NCBI GenBank assembly: GCA_900546105.1
Contig: URBP01000009.1
Location: 1 to 35,438, forward strand
DNA length: 35,438 nt
Direction: 5' to 3'
Source: an uncultured Collinsella sp.
GTDB taxonomy: Bacteria; Actinomycetota; Coriobacteriia; Coriobacteriales; Coriobacteriaceae
Shown here piece after piece: positions 23,491 to 31,174 of this stretch (within the stretch, counting starts at the first letter, position 1; each line of letters begins with the position of its first letter). A program made the translations under genes and the position numbers. The notes beneath the pieces are model-generated. The model was not told the DNA's origin, did no database searches, and saw only the letters and a list, made by a program, of their open reading frames with translations.

Positions 23491-25722
23491 CTAGAAGTTG
23501 GCGTCGTTGAGTTGTTCGTTCTCGAGGCCGTCGAGCTGTTGCTGTTCGGGCGTATCGGCGACGCTCTCGAGCAGCTCGGTGGGATCGACGTTCATGTCCC
23601 TACCGGCCTCGTTGCCGTTGACCAAGTCGTCCGAGAAGATGTCGACCTCCATTTCCTCGGCCTCTTCGATCTGAACCTCGAGCGGCACCTGGGTGCGCAC
23701 AAGTTTGACGGCCGGGCGCATGCGGGCAAAGAGCGGTACGTACTCAATGATGATGGCCGAGTTCTCGAGACCGTACCAGCGTGCCGGGCTTCCGCAGGCG
23801 CGGCGGACGGCGTACTTGATGGCCATCACGCGGTGGTCATTGCGGTTGATGTCCGTTTCGGGGGCAAGCATCTTGCGCAGCATGCAAAAGCGGAAGTCAC
23901 CTACGTTGCCGCGCGTCTCGTAGATGGAGTAGGTGTGATGTTGCGGCGGCAGCTCGCCCGATGCCATCAAGTCGCCGACGATCTGACGCAGGTAGGCATT
24001 AACGCGCTGGTTGACCTTAAAGCCCAGGTCTAGGCGTACGCGGAACAAAAAGTCCGTGCCAAAGGTCTCGACGGAATACTCGTGCGTATAGGGCTCATCG
24101 GTGACATGCACGTTAATGAACCAATATGCCTTGGCGCGCTTGGGATGTTTGTCCAGGATGGAATAGAGCACGTCGCGGTCGAGTGTGAGCGGATCGGGGC
24201 TGTTGGTGAGGAACACCAGGTTGTCGGCGAGCACGGGGTAGGTCTCGTCGTTGCGCAGGCGGTTGAGCTGATCGATGTACTTGGAGACGGGCAGCAGAAT
24301 CGTCTGCGTGCGCTCGATGGCGGTGCCACGGCGCCACACGTACATAAGGCCAAACAGCAGTGCGGCCAGGAAGATCATGACGTAGCCGCCGTCAAAGAAC
24401 ATGGTGAGGCACGAGGCGAAGAAGCACAGCTCAATGGCACCAAAGAGCAGGGCGAAGACGCAGGCACCCAGCTTGTGCTTGAGGATGCCAGCGATGTAGC
24501 TCGTCAAAAGCGTCGTGGTCATGAGCATGGTCACGGTAATGGCGAGGCCGTAGGCGCTCTCCATGCGCTCGGAGTTTTGGAACAGCAGCACGATGAAGAT
24601 GCAGCCGACCCACATGATGTTGTTGACGAGCGGAATATAGAGCTGCCCCTTGGTGTCGCTGGGGTAGTGGATGCGCAGATGCGGCATAAGGTTGAGACGC
24701 GTGGCCTCGGATACCAGCGAGAACGAGCCGGTGATGAGCGCCTGCGAGGCAATGATGGCCGCCACGGCCGAAAGCACGATGGCAAAGGGGCGTAGGGGCT
24801 CGGGGAGCATCATATAGAACGGGTTGACGATATCCATCGTGAGCATCTGGGGATTGGAATTGTTGGCGAGCAGCCAAGCTCCCTGGCCCAGATAGTTAAG
24901 GATGAGGGCTGCCTTAACAAACGGCCAGGATGCGTAGATGTTGGCCTTGCCCACGTGGCCCATGTCTGAATAGAGCGCCTCGGCGCCGGTCGTCGACAGG
25001 AAGACGAAGCCGAGCACCATGATGCCCGAGTGGTTGATGGGCGAGAACAGGAACATGATGCCGCGGATGGGGTTGAGCGCGCGTAGGATGGACAGGTTGC
25101 CGAGCATGTTGAATAGGCCGGCGCTTGCCAAGAACAGGAACCATAGTGTCATGAGCGGGCCGAAGAGCTTGCCGATTGACGAGGTGCCGGCGCGCTGCAT
25201 GGCAAACAGCCCGCAGATAATGATGATGGTGATGATGACCACATTGGTCTGACCGTCACCCAATAGCGCGTGGCCCCACTCGATGGTACGCAGGCCCTCA
25301 ATGGCTGTGGTGACCGTGACCGCGGGGGTGAGGATGCCGTCGGCGAGCAGCGCCGCGCCGCCGATCATGGCGGGGAGAATCAGCCATGGCGCCACTTTGC
25401 GCACGAGACTGAACAGGGCGAAGATGCCGCCTTCGTTGTGGTTGTCGGCCTTCATGGCGATTACCACGTACTTGACCGTGGTCACGAGCGTCATGGTCCA
25501 GATGACGAGCGAAAGCGCGCCCAGGATCATGTCCTCGCTGACGGTACCGATGCCGCCGTTGTTGGCGACGATTGATTTCATGGTGTACATGGGGCTCGTG
25601 CCGATGTCGCCATAGACGACGCCGAGCGTTACGAGCAGCATGCCAGCGGAGAGGGGGATGGCTCCGTGCCCGCCTTGCCCGCGCTGGTCTTGGAGGTTTG
25701 CCTCCAGTTTATTGTGTGCCAC
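23491..25722 (-). CDS. kup: Kup-type low-affinity potassium transporter
   Basis: Kup carries potassium into the cell with protons. The 743-residue protein opens with a short polar tail and then VTLGVVYGDIGTSPMYTMKS, the family signature. NEGGIFALFSLV, GGAALLADGILTPAVTV, STTGAEALYSDMGHVG and QALITGSFSLVSEATRLNLMP follow, about 12 membrane helices to residue 460, then a cytoplasmic C-terminal domain. The last 60 residues are unusually acidic. GTG at 25720-25722 is chosen because AAGGGAG lies five bases upstream; the in-frame ATG at 25738-25740 has no ribosome site. No c-di-AMP (ydaO) riboswitch is visible in the short leader. Confidence 0.93.
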   Translation of the reverse strand: MAHNKLEANLQDQRGQGGHGAIPLSAGMLLVTLGVVYGDIGTSPMYTMKSIVANNGGIGTVSEDMILGALSLVIWTMTLVTTVKYVVIAMKADNHNEGGIFALFSLVRKVAPWLILPAMIGGAALLADGILTPAVTVTTAIEGLRTIEWGHALLGDGQTNVVIITIIIICGLFAMQRAGTSSIGKLFGPLMTLWFLFLASAGLFNMLGNLSILRALNPIRGIMFLFSPINHSGIMVLGFVFLSTTGAEALYSDMGHVGKANIYASWPFVKAALILNYLGQGAWLLANNSNPQMLTMDIVNPFYMMLPEPLRPFAIVLSAVAAIIASQALITGSFSLVSEATRLNLMPHLRIHYPSDTKGQLYIPLVNNIMWVGCIFIVLLFQNSERMESAYGLAITVTMLMTTTLLTSYIAGILKHKLGACVFALLFGAIELCFFASCLTMFFDGGYVMIFLAALLFGLMYVWRRGTAIERTQTILLPVSKYIDQLNRLRNDETYPVLADNLVFLTNSPDPLTLDRDVLYSILDKHPKRAKAYWFINVHVTDEPYTHEYSVETFGTDFLFRVRLDLGFKVNQRVNAYLRQIVGDLMASGELPPQHHTYSIYETRGNVGDFRFCMLRKMLAPETDINRNDHRVMAIKYAVRRACGSPARWYGLENSAIIIEYVPLFARMRPAVKLVRTQVPLEVQIEEAEEMEVDIFSDDLVNGNEAGRDMNVDPTELLESVADTPEQQQLDGLENEQLNDANF

Positions 25723-25821
25723 GAGGACTCCCTTAGACATCCGGTTATCTGTCTAGGACAAAAAACTTTATGCCGTCTTTATACATACAAGAGCAGTTTG
25801 GCACATCGGGTTATTTTAGAC

Positions 25822-25845
25822 AATAATCCTCAGCTGGGGATTATT
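25822..25845. promoter_or_regulatory. 24-nt near-perfect palindrome between kup and the EamA gene
   Basis: AATAATCC (25822-25829) and GGATTATT (25838-25845) flank the palindrome CAGCTG, with one mismatched pair in the whole dyad. It lies about 100 bases upstream of the kup start and 35 bases after the EamA stop. It could be a kup operator or a weak EamA terminator; no clear T-run decides this. Confidence 0.5.
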
Positions 25846-25879
25846 TATCTACGCAGGTAGCATTTCAAAGCAGGGGCTT

Positions 25880-26791
25880 TTAAGCACGTACTGTCTGGGC
25901 GATGCCAGCCTTGGCGTTTGCGCGTTTGCCGGCGAGTTCGCAAAAAATCGCGCCGCCGATGATAAGCGCGGCGCCCATCAGGCGGACCGGTGTTATGGCT
26001 TCGCCTAAAAGGACGGCCGAGAACACGACGGCCGAAAGCGGCTCGAGGTAGCCGACGACCGCGACGGTCTGGACGGGCAGCTTGGCGACAGCACTAAAGT
26101 AGAGCAGGCAACCAATGCCGGTGTTGACAACGCCGAGCATGACGACGGCGCGCCAATCAATGCTGGCGGCGACGCCGGCGGACAGGAATGAGGGGGCGCC
26201 CTGCGTGATGAGCGTGAGGACCAGTGCGGTCACAAAGGCGGCGCTCACCTGGAGCGTGGAGTTTTCGAGGCCTTCGATGTGGGGCGCACCCTTGCTAGCG
26301 ATGACCATCAGCGCATAGCAAAATGCCGAGGCGATTCCGCAGGCGATACCGGCAATGGGCATATTGCCGCCTAGACCTTGCGCTGCGATGAGAAAAGCAC
26401 CGCAAGCGACAGCGATAAAGCCGGCGATTTTGCCGCCGGTCAGCTTTTCGCCAAAGATGAGCGGGGAGAGTGCCATGACAATGATGGGGCCGCAGTAGTA
26501 CAGCAGCGAGGATACGCCGACGCCGATCGTCTGGTAGGCGCGGAACAGAAAAATCCAGCTGGCGCCCAGCGCGGCTCCCGAGAGGAGGAGGGCTGCGGCT
26601 TCGCGGGGACGAGACGGCGCCTGCAGCTTATGGCGTTGGGTGATGGCGAGGATGATGACAAGCGAAAGTGCGCCCAAAAACGTGCGCAGGAGCACGATAT
26701 CGGAGCTGGGCAGCGCGATGGCAGCGGCGATGATGCCGTTGGAGCCAAACAATAGCAATGCTGCTAAGTACGTAAACAGTCCGTTGTTCAT
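25880..26791 (-). CDS. EamA/DMT-family transporter
   Basis: The 303-residue protein has ten hydrophobic segments arranged as two EamA repeats (about 5-135 and 150-285), the plan of drug/metabolite exporters such as RhaT/YdcZ/RarD relatives. Features include LLFGSNGIIAAAIALPSSDIVLLR at the start, LLYYCGPIIVMALSPLIFGEKLT ending repeat one and VGYLEPLSAVVFSAVLLGEAIT ending repeat two. The substrate is unknown; relatives export amino acids or similar metabolites. GAGGGGATGGAAG precedes the ATG at 26789-26791. It is divergent from a LysR gene across a 118-base gap that holds an LTTR-type dyad, so that regulator probably controls it. Confidence 0.9.
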   Translation of the reverse strand: MNNGLFTYLAALLLFGSNGIIAAAIALPSSDIVLLRTFLGALSLVIILAITQRHKLQAPSRPREAAALLLSGAALGASWIFLFRAYQTIGVGVSSLLYYCGPIIVMALSPLIFGEKLTGGKIAGFIAVACGAFLIAAQGLGGNMPIAGIACGIASAFCYALMVIASKGAPHIEGLENSTLQVSAAFVTALVLTLITQGAPSFLSAGVAASIDWRAVVMLGVVNTGIGCLLYFSAVAKLPVQTVAVVGYLEPLSAVVFSAVLLGEAITPVRLMGAALIIGGAIFCELAGKRANAKAGIAQTVRA

Positions 26792-26820
26792 GCGCTTCCA
26801 TCCCCTCTATATCCGAGCAT

Positions 26821-26837
26821 GTTCACTATGGGTGAAC
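26821..26837. promoter_or_regulatory. LTTR-type operator in the divergent EamA/LysR promoter
   Basis: GTTCAC-TATGG-GTGAAC is a perfect 6-5-6 dyad with the T-N11-A core. It lies 30 bases from the EamA start and 73 bases from the LysR start, suited to autoregulation and divergent control. Confidence 0.6.
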
Positions 26838-26858
26838 TGGCTTTAGAAGAAAAGCGAA

Positions 26859-26864
26859 TATAAT
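26859..26864 (+). promoter_or_regulatory. Candidate -10 box of the LysR gene
   Basis: TATAAT matches the sigma-70-type -10 consensus exactly and lies 46 bases before the GTG start at 26910. No good -35 lies 17 bases upstream; the corresponding position is next to the dyad at 26821-26837, as expected for a regulated promoter. Confidence 0.5.
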
Positions 26865-26909
26865 GCATGGATAACATGACAAAAACTCATGCAAAGGTGG
26901 GGACGTGCC

Positions 26910-27767
26910 GTGGAGACCAATATTCAAAAGATGCAGGTGCTGCTCGAGACCGTGCGCGCCGGCAGTTTTACGCGCGCCGCCGAGCGGTTGAGCTATTCGC
27001 AGTCGGGCGTGAGCCGTATGGTGGGCGACCTTGAGGCAGACTGGGGTTTTAAGGTGCTTGATCGCAGCCGCGAGGGCGTGGTGCTTTCTGCCGACGGGCG
27101 GCAGGTCATGCCGGCAGTCGAGGCGTTATGCGAGGAATTCACTCGCTTGCAGCGACGGGTGGATGAGATGCGTGGACTCATGCGCGGCAAGATCTGTATC
27201 GGTACGTTTTCGAGTGTGGCGACTCATGTGCTGCCGCCGGTGATCGCGCGCTTTCGCGCCGATCATCCGGATGTCGATTACGAGCTGCTGATGGGCGATT
27301 ACTCAGAGATTGAACAATGGGTGGCTGAGGGTCGTTGTGACCTGGGCTTTATCCCACGTGAGCCCCGAGAAAACGGCATGGCATCGCGGTCTTTGGTGCG
27401 CGACGAGTTGATGGCGGTAGTACCGGCAGACTCTTTGCTTGCCACGGCGGAGGTCGTTTCTCTTGCCGATTTAGCCAACGAGCAGTTTATTCTGCTAGAA
27501 CGCGGCACCGATGACGAGATTACGCCGCTGTTCCGTCGGGCGGGGCTGACGGTGTGCTCCAAGCTGTCGACCTGGGATGATTATGCGATTATGGCTATGG
27601 TCGAGGACGGCCTGGGCGTGAGCATTCTTCCCGCGCTCATCTTGCGCCGTTGTCAGTTCGATGTTGCCGTGCGTTCGCTCGAGGGACATCCCCATCGGCA
27701 GATCAACGCCATATATCGAACGGCCGATGTTTCGCTTGCCGCCGCCCGTTTCCTCGAATACCTCTAA
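26910..27767 (+). CDS. LysR-family transcriptional regulator
   Basis: A 285-residue LTTR. The HTH is near the N-terminus (MQVLLETVRAGSFTRAAERL, SQSGVSRMVGDLEADWGFKVLDRSREGVVLSADG), then a linker and a two-lobe effector domain (IGTFSSVATHVLPPVIARF, VAEGRCDLGFIP, DGLGVSILPALIL). GTG at 26910 is chosen because AAGGTGGGGA lies six bases upstream; the ATG at 26889 has no ribosome site. Divergence from the EamA exporter with a dyad between is the usual arrangement for a LysR that senses the exported compound. The inducer is unknown. Confidence 0.9.
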   Translation: METNIQKMQVLLETVRAGSFTRAAERLSYSQSGVSRMVGDLEADWGFKVLDRSREGVVLSADGRQVMPAVEALCEEFTRLQRRVDEMRGLMRGKICIGTFSSVATHVLPPVIARFRADHPDVDYELLMGDYSEIEQWVAEGRCDLGFIPREPRENGMASRSLVRDELMAVVPADSLLATAEVVSLADLANEQFILLERGTDDEITPLFRRAGLTVCSKLSTWDDYAIMAMVEDGLGVSILPALILRRCQFDVAVRSLEGHPHRQINAIYRTADVSLAAARFLEYL

Positions 27768-27828
27768 ACGTGTACACGCCATTGTTCGCTTTGGGCAAAT
27801 CTCGGAGTCCGATACATTTTCTTATGAA

Positions 27829-27908
27829 ATTGAACTTTCGAATGATGTACGGCGTTATACTGCTGCCTAAATTGAACCATGGTTCAATTCGTGTTCTATA
27901 AATTGAAC
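27829..27908. promoter_or_regulatory. ATTGAAC operator array at the HTH-AlaA promoter
   Basis: ATTGAAC occurs at 27829-27835, 27871-27877 and 27902-27908; the middle copy is half of a perfect 18-bp palindrome ATTGAACCATGGTTCAAT (27871-27888). Starts are 42 and 31 bases apart, close to four and three helical turns. Candidate -10 boxes TATACT (27856-27861) and TATAAA (27897-27902) lie among the sites. The likely binder is the XRE domain encoded immediately downstream, giving autoregulation; that is inferred. Confidence 0.65.
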
Positions 27909-27929
27909 TTTGCCAGCAAGGAGGTTCTA

Positions 27930-29450
27930 GTGGCCCAAGAGACGTTTAGCGATCGCCTGCGACAGGCTATGTCCGATCGCGACGTTCGCCAGTCGGACGT
28001 GATCCGCGCATCGGAGATGCTCGGCAAAAAACTCGGCAAGAGTCAGATGAGCCAATATGTGAGCGGCAAGACGACTCCGCGGCGCGATGTGGCTGAGCTG
28101 CTCGCCCGTATTTTGGAGGTCGATGTTACCTGGCTGCTTGCCGGCGACGCCGATCAAGGCGAGGCATCATCACCCCGCAACGATTCCAAGCCCGAACCCC
28201 ATCCCTCAGCTCAAATTGCAAGGAGCACCACCATGCGTACTTTTTCTAAATCCACCAAGCTCGATAACGTCCTGTATGACGTTCGCGGCCCCGTCGTCGA
28301 CGAGGCCGCCCGTATGGAGGACGAGGGCGAGCGCATCCTCAAGCTCAATATCGGCAACCCGGCGCCCTTCGGTTTCCGCACTCCCGATGAGGTCATCAAG
28401 GACATGCGCCAGCAGCTGCCCGACTGCGAAGGCTATTCCAACTCGCGCGGCCTGTTCTCTGCGCGCAAGGCGATTATGCAGTACTCGCAGATCAAGGGCC
28501 TGCCCAATGTTCAGATGGAGCACATCTACACGGGCAACGGCGTGTCCGAGCTCATTCAGCTTTCGATGAACGCGCTGCTCGACAATGGCGACGAGATTCT
28601 GATCCCCAGCCCCGACTATCCGCTTTGGACGGCGTGCGCAACCCTTGCCGGCGGTCATCCCGTGCACTATCTGTGCGATGAGCAGGCGGATTGGTATCCC
28701 GACCTGGAGGATATGGAGTCCAAGATCACGAGCGCGACCAAGGCCCTCGTCATCATCAACCCCAACAACCCCACGGGTTCCGTCTATCCGCGCGAGGTGC
28801 TCGAGGGCATCGTCGAGGTTGCACGCAGGCATCAGCTGATGATCTTTGCTGATGAGATCTACGACCGCCTGTGCATGGACGGCTACGAGCACGTCTCGAT
28901 TGCCTCGCTCGCCCCCGATCTGCCCTGCGTTACCTTTAGCGGTCTGTCCAAGTCGCACATGATTGCGGGCTATCGTATTGGCTGGATGGTGCTTTCGGGC
29001 AACCAGCGCTGCATGAGCGACTTCATCATGGGCATCAACATGCTCTCCAACATGCGCCTGTGCTCCAACGTGCCGGCTCAATCGATCGTTCAGACGGCAC
29101 TCGGTGGTCATCAGTCCGTCAACGACTACATCCGTCCCGGCGGCCGTGTCTACGAGCAGCGCAACTTTGTGTATGAGGCGCTCAACAAGATTGACGGCAT
29201 CTCGGTGGTCAAGCCGCGTGCGGCGTTCTACATCTTCCCCAAGATGGATGTTAAGAAGTTCAACATCACCGATGACGAACAGTTTGCCCTCGACCTGCTG
29301 CACGAGAAGAAGATCCTGATCACGCGCGGTGGCGGCTTCAACTGGGCTGAGCCCGACCACTTCCGTATCGTGTACCTGCCGCGCATGGAAGTACTCAAAG
29401 AGTCCCTCGAAGACCTCGCCGACTTCTTTGACCATTACCGCCAGAGCTAA
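27930..29450 (+). CDS. alaA: XRE-HTH / AlaA-type aminotransferase fusion
   Basis: The 506-residue protein has an XRE/Cro-type HTH at residues 1-70 (RLRQAMSDRDVRQSDVIRAS, SQMSQYVSGKTTPRRDVAEL), a Pro/Ser-rich linker at about 73-101, and a complete class I aminotransferase from Met102. The second part follows E. coli AlaA closely (NVLYDVRGPVVDEA, LKLNIGNPAPFGF, YTGNGVSELIQLSMNALL, PSPDYPLWTA, NPNNPTGSVY, FADEIYDRL), with the PLP lysine at 341 in SGLSKSHM. It should interconvert alanine/2-oxoglutarate and pyruvate/glutamate. GTG at 27930 has AAGGAGG five bases upstream. A second ribosome site and ATG at 28233 would make a free 405-residue aminotransferase. MocR proteins pair a GntR HTH with an aminotransferase-like domain; this is a different HTH class with an apparently active enzyme. 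Confidence 0.9.
   Translation: MAQETFSDRLRQAMSDRDVRQSDVIRASEMLGKKLGKSQMSQYVSGKTTPRRDVAELLARILEVDVTWLLAGDADQGEASSPRNDSKPEPHPSAQIARSTTMRTFSKSTKLDNVLYDVRGPVVDEAARMEDEGERILKLNIGNPAPFGFRTPDEVIKDMRQQLPDCEGYSNSRGLFSARKAIMQYSQIKGLPNVQMEHIYTGNGVSELIQLSMNALLDNGDEILIPSPDYPLWTACATLAGGHPVHYLCDEQADWYPDLEDMESKITSATKALVIINPNNPTGSVYPREVLEGIVEVARRHQLMIFADEIYDRLCMDGYEHVSIASLAPDLPCVTFSGLSKSHMIAGYRIGWMVLSGNQRCMSDFIMGINMLSNMRLCSNVPAQSIVQTALGGHQSVNDYIRPGGRVYEQRNFVYEALNKIDGISVVKPRAAFYIFPKMDVKKFNITDDEQFALDLLHEKKILITRGGGFNWAEPDHFRIVYLPRMEVLKESLEDLADFFDHYRQS
28220..28235 (+). promoter_or_regulatory. Internal ribosome site and start for free AlaA
   Basis: AAGGAG at 28220-28225 lies seven bases before an in-frame ATG at 28233-28235, exactly at the boundary between linker and aminotransferase. 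Initiation here gives a 405-residue protein with its PLP lysine at position 240, the usual size of AlaA. Dual products from one gene are inferred. Confidence 0.6.
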
Positions 29451-29456
29451 TTAGTT

Positions 29457-29593
29457 CCGCCGTTCTACCGAACGGCGGACCACTTGACGCTGCGCGAGCC
29501 GCATTCACGCCAATCTGACGTTCAATTTCGAGGGCGCGACCAGAAGGTCAGCGCCCTCTCATTTCACGTCACCTTGGCGCAAATGCGGCTCGC
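29457..29593 (+). ncRNA. Structured RNA-like element, copy A
   Basis: It begins six bases after the HTH-AlaA stop. Hairpin 1: CCGCCGTTC-TACC-GAACGGCGG (29457-29478). Linker TTGACGCTGCGCGA (29484-29497) runs into the 5' side of an outer stem, 12 bp (29494-29505 with 29582-29593), a 2x2 internal loop, then CGCCAA/TTGGCG. Inner hairpin: GAGGGCGC/GCGCCCTC topped by GACC-AGAA-GGTC with a single bulged A on the 3' side (29530-29558). Copy B at 31175-31315 keeps the loops, linker and bulge but uses different stem sequences. The strand is assigned from the two upstream genes. It could act as a 3' UTR element, an sRNA or a mobile palindromic repeat. Confidence 0.65.
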
Positions 29594-29633
29594 TCGCTGT
29601 CGTGTGCTCAATCTGCATCGTTACCCTGGCTGT

Positions 29634-30044
29634 CTAAATAACAATCCCGTTGCAGTGGTCGATTTCGTGCTGGATGATCTCGGCGGTGTAGCCCGAGAAG
29701 TTTTTGATGCGGTGGACGAAGTTCTCGTCCAAATACTCAACCTTAATGCGGCGATAGCGGGTACAGGGACGCTCGCCGATTAGCGAGAGGCATCCTTCGC
29801 TCGTCTGATAGGCATTGACCTGCTCAAGAATTTGAGGGTTGTACATCAGGAGCGTCCTGTTGCCATCCTTTACGCAGATGATGCGTTTGCGCACACCGAT
29901 CATGTTGGCGGCGAGGCCCACGCACTCGCGCTCATGCTCGTGGAGTGTATCCAGGAGATCCTGCCCGGTCGCGGCGTCTTCGGGTCCCGCGTCTTCGGAA
30001 GGCAGGCGTAAAAAGAACTCGGATTTCATGATGGGCTTAATCAT
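29634..30044 (-). CDS. def: Peptide deformylase, short type
   Basis: Peptide deformylase removes formyl from the N-terminal methionine of new proteins using a bound metal. This 136-residue protein keeps the metal-binding and catalytic residues: VGLAANMIG, EGCLSL and IQHEIDHCNGIVI with an intact HExxH. It is shorter than most deformylases, ending soon after HExxH, with no long C-terminal helix. AAGGAG precedes the ATG at 30042-30044. It is convergent with HTH-AlaA, and the structured element A lies between the two genes. It is a divergent relative of the altered protein at 21895-22314. Whether it is the cell's housekeeping deformylase cannot be told from this window. Confidence 0.87.
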   Translation of the reverse strand: MIKPIMKSEFFLRLPSEDAGPEDAATGQDLLDTLHEHERECVGLAANMIGVRKRIICVKDGNRTLLMYNPQILEQVNAYQTSEGCLSLIGERPCTRYRRIKVEYLDENFVHRIKNFSGYTAEIIQHEIDHCNGIVI

Positions 30045-30258
30045 GGCGGGCTCCTTAAGGTGGACACGTTTGGTTCAGGTCATGATACCGCGACATGTCG
30101 CATTAATGTGTGCACATAGATTCTGCAGCTAGATTGGATGGCGACACCATAAACTAATGGACGTTTTGCCGAGAGGCATGAATGTTTAAAGCGCAAAGAG
30201 TGCGCGACGGGCCCCGCGAATGGGGCGATGATGCCCGAGAGGGCCAAGAAGGAGTCTC

Positions 30259-31170
30259 ATGTCTGAGAACGAAGAGATCATGAACGAGACCGAGAACGAG
30301 ACCATGGCTGCCGAGGTCGAGGCAGTCGAGACCGTGGAGACCGAAGCTGCCGAGGTTGAGGCTGCTGACGAGGTTTCCGCCGAGGAGGAGGCCGAGGTTG
30401 TCGAGGCCGCCGTTGATTACGATGACGAAGAGCTGATGGACAAGATGCAGAAGGCCGCCCGCCTGCTGCGTAGCCGTCGCTTTGCTATTTCCAAGGAGGA
30501 GGAGGCCAAGGCCGAGCGCATGGCGAACATCGAGCGCGCCATCAAGCTGCTTGACCTCAAGCCCAAGATGGAGCAGAAGGAAATGTCCGACCTGCTGGGC
30601 ATGCGCCTTCGTGAGCTCGATGGCCTGATGGCCGAGGCCGAGGCTGCCGATCTGGTCGGCCGCATCGACGACGCCGAGGGCGATATGCGCAAGATCGTCG
30701 TCTTCGCTGCCGAGGATGCCGCCGAGGGCCTGGTCGAGCTTGCCAACAAGAAGGAGAAGCTCCTGCCCGAGCTTTCTTACGAGGAGGCCACCGAGCTGAT
30801 GGCCGCTCTCGATAAGGTCATCGCTCCGCTCGTCGCCATGGGCCTGGACGAGGACCGCGGTCCTCGCGGCGGTCGTGACGATCGCGGTGGCCGTGGCGGC
30901 GATCGTGGCGGTCGCGGCGGCTTTGGCGATCGCGGTGGCCGTGGTGGTGACCGCGGCGGTCGCGGTGGCGATCGCGGTGGCCGTGGCGGCTTTGGTGACC
31001 GTGGCGGCGACCGCGGCGGTCGCGGTGGCTTTGGCGGCAACCGTGGTGGCTATGGCGATCGCGGTGGCAACCGTGGCGGCTTCGGCGGCAACCGCGGTAA
31101 CGACCGCGGCGGTCGCGGTGGCGATCGTGGCGGCCGCAACGGTGGCGGCTTCCGCGGCAACCGCTTCTAA
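30259..31170 (+). CDS. Acidic winged-helix-like protein with RGG-rich tail
   Basis: The 303-residue protein has three parts. Residues 1-55 are strongly acidic (Glu/Ala/Val repeats). Residues 56-195 are a folded, helix-rich segment with AARLLRSRRFAISKEEEAK, MEQKEMSDLLGMRLRELDGLM and IVVFAAEDAAEGLVELANKK that reads like a MarR-type winged helix. Residues 200-303 are an almost pure Arg-Gly repeat with RGGRGG, DRGG and GGFG/GGN units. RGG tails bind RNA and drive condensation in eukaryotes and appear in a few bacterial RNA helicases; a role in RNA binding is inferred. AAGGAG precedes the ATG at 30259. It is followed after four bases by the structured element B. The exact family is not recognised. 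Confidence 0.85.
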   Translation: MSENEEIMNETENETMAAEVEAVETVETEAAEVEAADEVSAEEEAEVVEAAVDYDDEELMDKMQKAARLLRSRRFAISKEEEAKAERMANIERAIKLLDLKPKMEQKEMSDLLGMRLRELDGLMAEAEAADLVGRIDDAEGDMRKIVVFAAEDAAEGLVELANKKEKLLPELSYEEATELMAALDKVIAPLVAMGLDEDRGPRGGRDDRGGRGGDRGGRGGFGDRGGRGGDRGGRGGDRGGRGGFGDRGGDRGGRGGFGGNRGGYGDRGGNRGGFGGNRGNDRGGRGGDRGGRNGGGFRGNRF

Positions 31171-31174
31171 TTGG

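Noticed and set aside
30850..31170. Short direct repeats that might be a CRISPR array or tandem repeat
   Set aside because: The repeats are in frame and encode the Arg-Gly tail; unit length varies and no spacer pattern exists.
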